Of a stretch of DNA of 58,082 bases, positions 47,855-56,510 are shown in pieces. Where the stretch lies: the NCBI RefSeq assembly GCF_003001935.1, contig NZ_PVNG01000040.1, positions 1 to 58,082 on the forward strand, in the 5' to 3' direction. Numbering within the stretch: the stretch's first letter is position 1; each line of letters starts with the position of its first letter. The position numbers and the translations under genes are program-made. The DNA is from Nonomuraea fuscirosea (GTDB taxonomy: Bacteria > Actinomycetota > Actinomycetes > Streptosporangiales > Streptosporangiaceae). The notes beneath the pieces were generated by a model. That model saw only the letters and a list, made by a program, of their open reading frames with translations. It searched no databases and had not been told where the DNA came from.

Positions 47855-47890
47855 CACGCGAGGAGCCGCCCGCTCGACCACTCTCGCGTG
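47855..47890 (+). terminator. Stem-loop after the secreted-peptide gene
   Basis: CACGCGAG at 47855-47862 pairs perfectly with CTCGCGTG at 47883-47890 around a 20-base loop, starting 3 bases after the peptide's stop codon. No T-run follows, as is common for actinomycete terminators. It may also stabilise a short transcript. Confidence 0.45.
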
Positions 47891-48309
47891 GCCAGGCGTG
47901 CTCGATGTGGTCTCTGTATGATGATCAGGACTACAGCCTGACCGATGGCCCCGGTGTGCTGCTCGCTCTCCACTCAGTGCTGCCGGCAGCTTCGCCGGTG
48001 AATGGGCCACGACGACAAGAGCGGCAGGGATCATAGGAGCCGTCGCGCCGTTCACGGTGCCGCGAGGTGTGCAGTAGATGACGGCGACTGCGCGAGGTGT
48101 GCAGATAGGCGGCACAGCAATGTGCCGCCTATCTTGGCATGACTTCCTGCCTCTGAGCGATGGCAGCCTCTGCTCCCACGTACGCTGCTTCATGGAACCG
48201 CCCGTAGGCACGGTGCGGGACCAGCGCAACCGCACCCACGCCACCTTCGGGACCTGCACCTCGCGGTGGACATGACCCGGCCCGACGTTGCGCCAATCCG
48301 AGACCCGGC
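47891..48309. other. Intergenic region with no recognisable gene
   Basis: It contains a 15-base direct repeat, GCGAGGTGTGCAGTA/GCGAGGTGTGCAGAT, at about 48061-48075 and 48092-48106. I see no gene. It separates the peptide gene from the IS630/IS4 cluster. Confidence 0.35.
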
Positions 48310-48490
48310 AGTTGGCTCCTGGGCCGGATCGACGCCCGCGAGCACTCCCTGTCCAGCCAGCTCGAGCAGCCCCAGGCGGAGATCGACACTCTCACCGCAC
48401 GTCTGGGCGAGTGCAGCCGCAGGTCGAGCATCTGCGAATGAGCCCGCAAGATCCTCATCTCCCTCGCCGAGGAGACGCCCGTCCGGCCCT
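48310..48490 (+). pseudogene. Coiled-coil fragment, possibly from a transposase
   Basis: One plus-strand frame reads GRIDAREHSLSSQLEQPQAEIDTLTARLGE and, after a stop, ARKILISLAEETP. The heptad-rich stretch resembles the leucine-zipper or linker of transposase or helper proteins, but the family is uncertain. Confidence 0.3.
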
Positions 48491-48539
48491 GACCGGGCCG
48501 CAGGGCAGCCTCCGCTCGCGGAACCGTCAGAACGTAGAT

Positions 48540-49112
48540 CGGGGCGCCGTCTGGGCGGGCGGCGCGGATGGACTTCAGCGCAGCCCAGGTGTGGTCGCTG
48601 CTTTTGCGCCGGTGGTTGATGCCCCACAGCAGGTCATCGCCGACGGAGTAGCAGCCGTGGAAGTAGGTGACGCCGTGGGTACGGCGGCTGGTGGCCGGCA
48701 GCCGGACCGGCTCGCCCTGCGGTGCCCAGCCGGAGCCGGCGGTGGGGCGAATACCCAACGGTCCGAACTCATCGAAGGCGAAGGTGCGCTCGGGCCGCTG
48801 GGCGAGGGCGTATTCGATGCGGTCCAGCTTGGCCTCGAAGTCCGGGTCCAGGGACTCCTTCCAGGTCTTGGTGCGCTGGAAGGTGATCCACCGGCGGGTC
48901 AGCAGGGTGCGTAACGCTTCCTGGCCGATGGTGATGGCGCGTCCGGGAAGGCGGTGCAGATAGTCGAGGAGTTTGCGGATGGACCAGCGGGTGAAGGGCT
49001 GGCCGAGCTTGGCGGGTCGGGTGGTGGCCATCTGGGTGATGAACTCTTCGTCGTCAGGACTGAGCAGGCGGGGACGGCCTCCCGGCCCACCGAGGGTTTA
49101 GGCAGGCCAGCC
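48540..49112 (-). pseudogene. IS630-family transposase, central part (split by an IS4 element)
   Basis: The frame runs RPRLLSPDDEEFITQ, GQPFTRWSIRKLLDYLHRLPG, AQRPERTFAFDEFGPLG (first Asp), VTYFHGCYSVGDDLLWG and AARPDGAPIYV. The C-terminal part with the final DDE residues is replaced by unrelated sequence below about 48540. Upstream it is interrupted at 49112 by the IS4-type element and resumes at 50787. Confidence 0.85.
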
Positions 49113-50786
49113 CAATGCCGGTGAGTTAAGGCATCTACGCTGGTGAAGGTGCCTTTCTCAAGAGTTTGATCTTGTAGCTGGCCTTGGTGGCCGGTTTGCG
49201 CAGTGTCACGCTTCTTGGTCGGGAAGGTGTTCTTGGCTGGCTTCTTGACGCGCTCGCACTGACGGTCGCGACGACGTGGAAGCAGGTCGTCGAGAATGTC
49301 GCGGACAGCGTTGCGGCGGGCTTGGGCGGGTTCTGCTGATGCGCTAACCGCGTGGTCGCGGGCGACGCGGACCGTCACAGTGAAGGAAACGCGGTCCGGG
49401 TCAATGCCGACGGCCAGGGCCGCTTCGCACTTCAGCGTGCACAGCGCTTGGTAGACGGCGAGCAGCGCGAACAGTTCCTGGCAGACGAGTTCCGGAAGCT
49501 TGGAGCGCAGGATGAACGCCGCCTCCGCGGAGTCGGGTCTTGAGCTCGCCGTACCCGTTCTCGATCTCCCAGCGCTCGTGATAGACGGCTGCGATCTCGG
49601 CGGCGGGCGCTTGTTCGTGATCGGGAAGGGTGGTGACGAGCCGGAACGGTTCGGTCCTCGTGCGGCCGTCCGCTGTCTTGATCGTGACGGTGTATTCGAT
49701 GTATTCGATGTATTCAATGATCCGGACGAGGTGGCCGTGCGGTGTCCGTCCAAGGCTGCGGCCGTGTGCTCGGGCGATGCCGCGCCGCCGGTTCTCAGCA
49801 GGGGTGGGCATGATGGACGACAGGAACGACCCGTCCGGCAGGATCTCGACCGCGGGGAACACCAGGTTCTTCTTGATCCGCCACAGCATGTCGGATCCGG
49901 TCGCAGTGACCATGCCCCACAGTTCGTGGCCGGCGAAGTTCCGGTCGGCCAGCAGGAGCATGCCCGCGTTAAGCGCGTGCAGGAGCCTGCGCGCGAGCTT
50001 GTGCTCGCTGGCCTTGGTGACACCGTCAAAGGCGGCATCGATCAGCGCGTGGGTGCCGCATTCGATCAGCGCCAGCAGCCGGACCTGTGGATTTCCGCCC
50101 TGTGTGACTCCGAACTCGGCCGCGTTCTCGGGGGTGTCAGCCGCATCCAGGCCGGTGCCGTCCCCAGCGACCAGGCGCAGCCCGAACGCGAAAGCGCCCT
50201 TCGTGCCCGGTCCGGCCAGTGGCCCGCGCCGCCGATCGAACAGCAGCCCAAAGGGGCTTGGACCCGAGCCGCTGCCTGGCCTTGGTCAGTGCCGAACTGG
50301 TCGGCAACGCCAGCCCATGCAGATGCCGTAGGCCGTTGGTGAGCCACCTCATCACCGACCGGTATCCCGGCGGTGCCGCGCTGCCTGCGCCGCTGAACAG
50401 GCATAACCCCACAACGAAGGACACCACCGCCCGCGCGGGCAGCAGCCGATGCCGCTTCTCGCGACAACCCGACAGTTCGACAACCTCATCGACGAACTCC
50501 GGCGGGATTTCCTCGGTCAAGACCCCGAGCCCGACCGAGCACATCGGCCGATCCAGAGCCTCCTCTACGGATGATCTGGGCGTGGCAAACTGAGCGAGCA
50601 ACGAAGCTCCTCGGAAGGAGGATAAAGCGATCTTGGTCGACCGCTGTCCTATCGAGGGCTTCGTTGCTCAGGCGAGCCGACGCACTATCCGTCACCGAAT
50701 CGCGACGATCCGCGCTGAGGCCAGCTACGCCTAACACCAGCAAAAGCACTCACCACCTGCGCAAATGCCTTAACTCACCGGCATTG
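49113..50786. mobile_element. IS4-type insertion sequence with 22-bp perfect ends and 10-bp target duplication
   Basis: The left end at 49113-49134 (CAATGCCGGTGAG then TTAAGGCAT) is the exact reverse complement of 50765-50786. The repeat continues to about 33 bases with 3 mismatches. Outside both ends stands the same 10 bases, CAGGCCAGCC, at 49103-49112 and 50787-50796. Size is 1674 bp. Removing the element and one duplicate restores an IS630 transposase reading frame across GLACLNPRWAG, which proves insertion into that gene. Confidence 0.93.
49130..50601 (-). pseudogene. IS4-family transposase with frameshifts
   Basis: From ATG 50601 the frame gives the IS4 N-terminal domain (FVDEVVELSGCREKRHRLLPARAVVSFVVGLCLF, YRSVMRWL, SALTKARQRLG). 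After a frame change come AFAFGLRLVAGDGTGLDAADTPEN (first Asp), AGMLLLADRNFAGHEL (second Asp) and, in the third part, VYHERWEIENGYGELKTRLRGGG (YREK-like signature with catalytic Glu). At least two frame changes separate these parts. The N- and C-terminal pieces are otherwise well kept, fitting the clean terminal repeats. Confidence 0.85.
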
Positions 50787-51004
50787 CAGGCCAGCCCCAC
50801 TTCGTTGAAACGGTGGATCACATCGCGCACGGTGTCCTCATCGGCCAGCACCGACGGGCGATGACCGGGACGGTGTTGCCGCCGGCCGAGGCCAGCAGGA
50901 TCATCTTCCGCCAGTAACGCACCGCGCTGGTGGTGCTGAGCCGCGCGATCCGCTGCAGTTCCTGCCCTTCCTGATCCGTCAATCTGCTTCACACTTTTGA
51001 CCAT
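50787..51004 (-). pseudogene. IS630-family transposase, N-terminal part
   Basis: From about ATG 51004 the sequence, read with one frame change, gives TDQEGQELQRIARLSTTSAVRYWRKMILLA and VLADEDTVRDVIHRFNEVGLAC, the N-terminal HTH region of an IS630 transposase. It joins the 48540-49112 part exactly when the IS4 element is removed. Confidence 0.8.
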
Positions 51005-51063
51005 AGCGAAAGGGACCGGGCGATGGGAGCACAGGTCTTCGGCTGCCCTGCCGGGGTCCATGA

Positions 51064-51240
51064 GTGCCTTCCCACCTGGCGAGCCCAGTGTTTCGGGCTC
51101 TGATCACCGGAGCCAGGTTCATACCGGCGGGGGAACGAACCGTCAGCGATCCCGGGCGCCACCCAGTTGTCGTAGTGCCCCGCGTTCTACGCTTCACGGA
51201 GAGGCTTCCGCCGATCGCTGTCGAAAGCCGCTCGGATCCG
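51064..51240 (+). other. Possible transposase N-terminal fragment
   Basis: The plus strand reads SHLASPVFRALITGARFIPAGERTV and, further on, VVVPRVLRFTERLPP. This order loosely fits the N-terminus of IS4/IS701-type actinomycete transposases (a VFxRxLxLxxGxxLxxGxRTV helix). Evidence is thin. The rest of 51005-51376 holds nothing recognisable. Confidence 0.25.
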
Positions 51241-51376
51241 GGACACCCTGCCGAAGCTCGAGATGTGCGAGCCTTCGCCGTCGTCACTGACAGGCTTGCG
51301 CATGATGCGGCCCAAGGGTCTGCCCGAGGGAGAAGCTAAGCATGCTGGACGGATGTTTGATGCAGGCGTATCCGGT

Positions 51377-52261
51377 CTATGGGCGCGTCGTGTGCACCCT
51401 CTCATACAGCGGCCGGACGATTTGGTTGGCGAACTCGGTCAAAGTGGTGGGCGTGGTATTTGATTCGGAGCGCGCCTCTCCAGCCCAGGGGATGCCGTCG
51501 TTGAACGTGCGGGCCGTCTCGAGCACTGCGTCGATGAAGCTGGCGGACATACCTGCCGCGAGCATGTCCCGCTGTGCCATCTCGAAGGGAATCTGCAGGT
51601 AGCGTAGGTCCGGACGACCGATCGCAGTGCCGAGGATCCGGGTGGCTTCCACCATCGTGTAATCCTGCGCGCCGAGGAGCTCGCGCACACGCGGCTGGGT
51701 AAATGTCGACTCGGTCAGCGCACCGGCAGCGACCCTGCCGATGTCCGCTGCGGCGATCATCGGCGTGGCGAAGTCTGGCCGGAAGGGCGTGGCGTACAAG
51801 CCGGTTGCGGCCTGGTCGACGAAGCTGAGGTTGAGGTGGTTCTCCATGAAGAAACCGCCCCGCAGGTAGACGCGTTCAGGGATGTCGAGGCCGTCAAGAT
51901 GTCGTTCCGCGATGGCGGCGCCCGTGCCACTGCCGATGTTCGTGCCTATTCGGACACTGGTGCCGCTGAGGAGGACGACGCGGCGCAAAGCGGCTTTCTC
52001 AACAGCGTGGGCGAGCGTGGCGGCCATGGCCTCCTCGCGCCGGTGCAGGTCATGAGCGTGTTGGTCGAAGGGGATCATGAGGAAGGCGCCGTCGGCTCCG
52101 TGGAACGCTTCCACCATCGCGGCTGGATCGTCGAGGGATATGCCGGTGCGGCGGGACACCGGGCGGACCTGATGGCCTTGGCGTGACAGAAGGTCTGCCA
52201 CGACCTTGCCTACCGCGCCCGTGGCACCAACGACTACGTATGTGAACGAATGTTCATGCAT
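51377..52261 (-). CDS. NmrA-like NAD(P)-binding protein (quinone-reductase/azoreductase-like)
   Basis: The 294-residue protein starts at ATG 52261 with AGGAG upstream. It has an atypical-SDR Rossmann loop VVVGATGAVG (residues 9-18), a VLLSGTSVR strand and a YLRGGFFMENHL segment, as in NmrA/HSCARG and QOR2-like proteins, and no YxxxK triad. Members either reduce quinones or sense the NADPH/NADP ratio. It lies 42 bases downstream of a decayed SDR gene on the same strand. The pair faces an HxlR gene, so electrophile-controlled expression is likely. Confidence 0.88.
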   Translation of the reverse strand: MHEHSFTYVVVGATGAVGKVVADLLSRQGHQVRPVSRRTGISLDDPAAMVEAFHGADGAFLMIPFDQHAHDLHRREEAMAATLAHAVEKAALRRVVLLSGTSVRIGTNIGSGTGAAIAERHLDGLDIPERVYLRGGFFMENHLNLSFVDQAATGLYATPFRPDFATPMIAAADIGRVAAGALTESTFTQPRVRELLGAQDYTMVEATRILGTAIGRPDLRYLQIPFEMAQRDMLAAGMSASFIDAVLETARTFNDGIPWAGEARSESNTTPTTLTEFANQIVRPLYERVHTTRP

Positions 52262-52303
52262 AAGGATACTCCTGAGGTGTGCTGGGTTGGTGTTGGTGGT
52301 CAG

Positions 52304-53001
52304 TTATTTGTCGAGCATGACGCCGCCGTCGACTGCGACGACCTGGCCGGTGATGAACGTGCTCGTCATGAGCTGGAGGTAGGCCGGGGCCCGCCTCAGG
52401 CACGGTGGCAATCCGGCGCAGGGGTACACGCTCGGCAAAGCCTGCCTGCACGCCCTCCACAGCTCCGACGTCAGGCCCCTCCAGAACGCAGTCCGGGTTC
52501 CCCTGAAGAGAGAAGCAACGGCGTTGACCTGGCGGTCGGGCGCCATCTCGTAGGCAGGCATTCGACGAGAGCGCCGCGACCGAGATTGGCGACGTAGCTG
52601 GCCGAGCTGTCCTGGGTCCGTTCACCGGCGCCGGAGGTGAAGCTCAGGCCGTCCCCAGTGCGGAGCACGCCGGCGACATGCCGTGCGATGTGTGAGTTCG
52701 TCCAGAACGTCGAATAGACGATATGACGCATGGACTCCATGGCCGAGGTCGGGAACCCGCAAGACGGAGTAGTGAGATGGCGACAGCGGCCACTGCGGTT
52801 TTGTTGTGCCGCGTCCAGGATGACACTCGCGCTCACGGAGAGCTCCTTGGCAGCGTGTACCAGCCGGTCCGGCTCTCGCGCGATGATCATTACGTCGGCA
52901 CTGAGCTCCCCGGCTTGCCGGGCGATCTCTCGGCCGATACCGGCGCTTCCGCCGATCATGGCGACGGACTTGTCCGTCACCGGCGTGGAGTTGGTGTACA
53001 T
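52304..53001 (-). pseudogene. Decayed SDR-family oxidoreductase
   Basis: From ATG 53001 the frame has KSVAMIGGSAGIGREIARQAGE (cofactor loop) and SADVMIIAREPDRLVHAA. After breaks near 52800 and 52560 it has GAGERTQDSSASYVANLGRGALVECL and the typical C-terminus TFITGQVVAVDGGVMLDK with TAA at 52304. At least two frame changes and a scrambled middle inactivate it. It was probably the first gene of an operon with the NmrA-like gene. Confidence 0.8.
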
Positions 53002-53067
53002 GAGAGTGGATCTCTCCGGAGCGTACAGCTCCAAGTTCGTGGTCTCGGCATGATTAGTACGAAAAAT

Positions 53068-53095
53068 GAACTACCATATATATATACTGTAGTTC
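53068..53095. promoter_or_regulatory. Inverted repeat in the SDR/HxlR divergent promoter
   Basis: GAACTAC at 53068-53074 and GTAGTTC at 53089-53095 flank a 14-base all-AT-like spacer (catatatatatact), 17 bp before the HxlR start. The strong AT content in a high-GC region marks a promoter. A regulator dimer site is inferred. The sequence differs from the motif at the other two HxlR promoters. Confidence 0.6.
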
Positions 53096-53111
53096 TTGCT
53101 ATTATGAAAGG

Positions 53112-53825
53112 ATGGATGGGAAGCGCATCTACGATGATGGCTGCGGCATCGCGCACGCGATGAACCTGATCGGGGAGCGCTGGGCAATTCTGATCATCCG
53201 CGAACTGCTCCTCGGCCCCAAGCGCTTCACCGACCTGCGCTCCGGGCTGCCTGGCATTGGGCCCAACATGCTCTCGCAGCGCCTGCGCGACCTGGAAGCG
53301 GCCGACGTACTGCGCCGCGCTGCGCTCCCGCAGCCCGCCGGGTCGCGCGTCTACGAGCTGACAGCATGGGGAGCGGAACTGAAGGAGATCCTGGCCGCGC
53401 TGGGGCAATGGGGGAACCGCACACCAGTGATCAAACCTTCCGGAAGGGTCAGCGCTGATTCATTGATGCTGGGGCTCAGAACTGGATTCCGCCCGGCAGG
53501 CGATCAATCAACAACTGCGACATTCGAGATCGGCTTGGGGGAGGATCGCTATATCGTGACCGTCGCCGACGCCCGGATACAGGTGGAGCGGGGCATAGCT
53601 CCCGCCCCGGACACGGTCCTGCACACGGACACCGACACGTTCAAAGCCATCATGAGCGGAGAGGAGAAGCTGTCGATGGCCCTGCAGGCCGGCCAAGCGA
53701 CCGCAGCCGGAGACCTCCAGGCGTTGGAGCGGTTACTCGCGTGCGCCGGCCCCGCTCCTTCACCGGCAGATACGCCCTCCTCGTCCTCGCGCGACGAACC
53801 TGCCCAGGCGACCAGTAGTGGATGA
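53112..53825 (+). CDS. HxlR-family regulator with SCP2-like C-terminal domain
   Basis: The 237-residue protein has an HxlR winged helix (LIGERWAILIIRELLLGPKRFTDL, LSQRLRDLEAADVL) and an SCP2-like C-terminal domain (ATFEIGLGEDRYIVTVADARIQVERG). Its tail is low-complexity, rich in Ser, Pro and Ala. Cys11 (YDDGCGIAHAMN) sits at the sensing position. The start is fixed by similarity to the 41.8 kb copy; the AAAGG lies directly against the ATG, so translation may be leaderless or weak. It faces the decayed SDR and NmrA-like genes, its likely targets. Confidence 0.9.
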   Translation: MDGKRIYDDGCGIAHAMNLIGERWAILIIRELLLGPKRFTDLRSGLPGIGPNMLSQRLRDLEAADVLRRAALPQPAGSRVYELTAWGAELKEILAALGQWGNRTPVIKPSGRVSADSLMLGLRTGFRPAGDQSTTATFEIGLGEDRYIVTVADARIQVERGIAPAPDTVLHTDTDTFKAIMSGEEKLSMALQAGQATAAGDLQALERLLACAGPAPSPADTPSSSSRDEPAQATSSG

Positions 53826-54027
53826 TCTTCAGGCTGAGCTGCACTCGTCACCGCCGTGACTGCACCTGTCGGAGAGTGGCGACGGTGGGGCTACATCGAG
53901 AGCAATAGTCAAGATCTGTGGGTCATGAGGTTCTAGGCGGCTGGGACGGGTGATTCGGTTGGGCGTTCGACGAGTTTGCCGTTGAAGCCGGGCCTTCGCC
54001 ATCGCCGGCACCCGCCTGCGCCGGCGC

Positions 54028-54255
54028 GTGCGAACCACCGTTCCCGAGCCGGCCGCCACCCCGGTGCCGGACCTGTTCACCCGCGACTTCACCGCTGCAG
54101 AGCCGGGCCACACGTACATGGGCGACATCACCTACCTGCCGCTCGGCGACGGGACCTTCCTCTACCTGGCCACCGTGCTGGACTGCTTCAGCCGTCGGGT
54201 GGTGGGCTGGTCGATCGCCGATCACATGCGCACCGACCTGGTCGCCGCCACCCGC
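54028..54255 (+). pseudogene. IS3-family OrfB fragment with the first catalytic Asp
   Basis: The frame RTTVPEPAATPVPDLFTRDFTA leads to TYMGDITYLPLGDGTFLYLATVLDCFSRRVVGWSIADHMRTDLV, the classic start of the IS3 DDE domain. The remaining catalytic residues are missing because an IS30-like C-terminus follows at about 54255. Confidence 0.82.
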
Positions 54256-54355
54256 AACGCCCGCCCCCGCAAGAGTCTCGGCTGGAGAACCCCCGGCTGA
54301 AGCCTTCAACGATCATCTAAACTCGCTCCTGAGCAGCAGCGTTGCGACGACCCCT
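54255..54355 (+). mobile_element. IS30-family right end joined to IS3 sequence
   Basis: RPRKSLGWRTP and, after a frame change, FNDHLNSLLSSSVATTP match the C-terminus of IS30 transposases. The following DNA, GTTGCGACGACCCC near 54340, is the inverse of the IS30 end GGTCGTCGCAAC at 28.77 kb. So this is an IS30 tail that replaced the rest of an IS3 OrfB. Confidence 0.6.
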
Positions 54356-54631
54356 TGAACTCAAGGCCGCTTTTTTCAGGAAGATCACCTTCTCGCGCAG
54401 CTCGGCGTTCTCCCGTTCCAACTCCCGGATCCTGGCCCGCTCCGGACCCGAAACCGCCTGCCGCTCCTCCTGCGCACTCGCGATCCGGTGCCGGTTCACC
54501 CAGCTGCCCAGCGTGCTGGCGTTGATGCCGAACTCGCGCGCCACCGACGCGACCGTCCGATCGCCCTCCAGCACCATGCGGACGGCTTCTTCCTTGAACT
54601 CCGGCGAGAACTGCCTGCGACGCCTTGCCAC
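54317..54631 (-). pseudogene. IS3-family OrfA (HTH and coiled coil), 3' end replaced
   Basis: From ATG 54631 come MARRRRQFSPEFKEEAVRMV, REFGINASTLGSWVNRHR and ELERENAELREKVIFLKKAA, the HTH and leucine zipper of IS3 OrfA. After KKAA the reading passes into the antisense of the IS30 end. Its OrfB partner should follow on this strand, but the only OrfB piece lies on the opposite strand, so an inversion occurred. Confidence 0.82.
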
Positions 54632-54729
54632 GTACCTACCTCTTCCAGACTTCTGTCAGCTTATGTAGCCGACTGTCCGGAATCTGCTGGGCACCTCAGA
54701 CCGACTAGCCTGACCCTGGCTGCATGACA

Positions 54730-55005
54730 CCCCACCGCGTGTCCACTTCCGTGGGGAAAGGCCCCACCTCGATCGCACCCGCTGGTCAGCACGGTGCGGG
54801 GTTGGTGGTGGCCGTTGCGCACGACCAGGCGGCGGCCGGCCTCATCACGCTCGTCGGCGAAGGCGGCGATAGAGGCGTCGACCCCGGCCTTGAGCGCTTC
54901 GGCGAGCATCCGGCGGGCGCCTTCACGCACCAGCTCGTCGATCAGCGCGGGCGAAGCGCCGGAAGCGGACGCGTCGCGGTCACCGCCAGCGGGGTCAGGG
55001 ACCAC
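54730..55005 (-). pseudogene. IS256-family transposase N-terminal fragment
   Basis: LIDELVREGARRMLAEALKAGVDASIAAFADERDEAGRRLVVRNGHHQPRTVLTS is the conserved N-terminal block of IS256 transposases. The frame breaks just after it. Confidence 0.82.
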
Positions 55006-55029
55006 GGTGACACAGATGTGCCTTCCCGA

Positions 55030-55124
55030 CCGACGTTGGCGCGTCGGGCATGTCTGGAGAACTCACATGATCATCGGGAAGGTACACCCCTTCCCGACGG
55101 ATCCACAGATCTCAAGCATTGCTC
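55030..55124 (+). repeat. 95-bp inverted-repeat copy A with two hairpins
   Basis: This segment recurs inverted at 57988-58082 with about 6 differences. It contains two perfect stem-loops: CCGACG (55030-55035) with CGTCGG (55042-55047), and CGGGAAGG (55075-55082) with CCTTCCCG (55089-55096), each around a 6-base loop. Both stems are unchanged in the other copy. It may be an element end. Confidence 0.8.
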
Positions 55125-55149
55125 ACGCGAATCTATCCCTTGCACATCT

Positions 55150-55470
55150 CATGCTCGTTGCACTAGGGCGATGCCTCGTGGACGACGAGGAGGTGACGCG
55201 TCCCGGCCAAGGTGATCACGGTCGCGAGGTCAAGCGGGTAAAGGCACGCCGGTAGATCACTTCGATGCTCACGCCTCGTCCAGCCAGGCGGTCGGCCACC
55301 GTCAGGGCCTGGTGCAGGATCAGCTGGGTGGCCACGATGGTCAGGTGATCGCCGCGGCGGGTGACCCCGCGCCTTGCCGACGGAATCGGTGTCACCTTCA
55401 CCGGCCTCTTGACGTTGCACAACGCCTTGTTCTCGAAATCGCTGGATGCGGGCTCCGCGGATGAACGCAA
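55150..55470 (-). pseudogene. 2-oxoacid dehydrogenase E1-beta (transketolase C domain) remnant
   Basis: Across two frames the strand reads FENKALCNVKRPVK, then RRGDHLTIVATQLILHQALTVADRLAGRGVSIEVI and, after a shift, PLDLATVITLAGTRHLLVVHEA. This is the C-terminal half of an E1-beta subunit such as those of pyruvate or acetoin dehydrogenase. The thiamine-site N-terminal half is missing. Confidence 0.7.
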
Positions 55471-55745
55471 CCCGTTAGTGCCGACGCAGCTGGCACGTGG
55501 CCTGAAGCGGGCCAACATGCTCATGCTGGAAGGTACTGCGTGCCACCGCACCAGCCCCTAAGCGCTCTTCTGCACGAGGATGCTCGACCGCACCGAAGAA
55601 GTCGACGCCTGGTCACACACCCCCGACAGCCAGAGCGGGGCGCAGGGCGTACCAAACCTTAAGCTCGGCGTGAGGTACCCGCGCCGGTGAGTAGGCGAGT
55701 TCTCTTCCACGATGAGGAGGGGTGCGTCTGCGGCCAACGGGGAAC

Positions 55746-56492
55746 TCAGGCGGGGTGCGCGGTAACGGTGACAAGGTTCCACTGGTGGTCGTCGGGCACG
55801 CTGGAGCCGACGATGACGGGGCCGGGGGCCGTGGCCGGTTCGGTTAGACGTTGCACCCAAAACGTGTCGCCGACGTCGGTGTTCACCGTCTCGCTGACGA
55901 TCGATTGGCCAGGCAGGAGGGTGCGTGGCACGGCACCGTCCCAGTCGTTGCCGACGGCGAACACCAGGGAGCCCGCATCCGCTCGGGCGACGGCCTGGGG
56001 TGCGGTCCCGGAGCCGCTGGCCTTGCTGAAGGTCACCGAGCGACTTGCGCCGCTCAGCACTGCGACCGTGATGCTCGCGGCGTATCCGCCGGTACCGAGA
56101 CGTGCTGTGACGACACAGTCAGTGAGAGGCTTATAGCTGACGGCATAGTACGCCGCAGCGACGCCGTCTTGGTCATTGGCGTGATTGTCGACCCTTTCCC
56201 CACCGCTGCCCAGCCAGCTGAGGCCACACCCATTAACGCCAAAGACTGTCTGTCGGGAACCCGCAGGACCGTCGGCGGCCACGTACGCGACGACTACTTG
56301 CGGGGCCGTTCCGCTGGTGGCAATGGCAGGAGCGGCGATGGAACTGACGCCGTTCTCGCTGGTGCTGACTACCCGATCAACCGCGACGCCACTGACGGCC
56401 GATACCGGCATCGGCGCTGCGACAACTCCCGCCAGCGCCAGCACGGTTGCCGCCACCATCGGGGCGGGCCGCAGCCGCCGGGACGAGCTCAT
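55746..56492 (-). CDS. Secreted single-module protein of unknown function
   Basis: The product is 248 residues from the preferred ATG at 56492 (an ATG six codons earlier is possible). It begins with a Sec signal peptide (basic start, hydrophobic VAATVLALAGVVAAP, AxA-like site before VSAVSG). The mature part has the layout of a beta-rich module that recurs in actinomycete extracellular enzymes: APAIATSGTAPQVVVAYVAADGP, GYAASITVAVLSGAS, FAVGNDWDGAVPRTLLPGQ, VGDTFWVQR, then DDHQWNLVTV at the end. Usually it is attached to glycoside hydrolases or lectin domains; here it stands alone. It may bind a surface or polymer. Confidence 0.78.
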   Translation of the reverse strand: MSSSRRLRPAPMVAATVLALAGVVAAPMPVSAVSGVAVDRVVSTSENGVSSIAAPAIATSGTAPQVVVAYVAADGPAGSRQTVFGVNGCGLSWLGSGGERVDNHANDQDGVAAAYYAVSYKPLTDCVVTARLGTGGYAASITVAVLSGASRSVTFSKASGSGTAPQAVARADAGSLVFAVGNDWDGAVPRTLLPGQSIVSETVNTDVGDTFWVQRLTEPATAPGPVIVGSSVPDDHQWNLVTVTAHPA

Positions 56493-56510
56493 GCCGGACA
56501 AGGATGCCAT

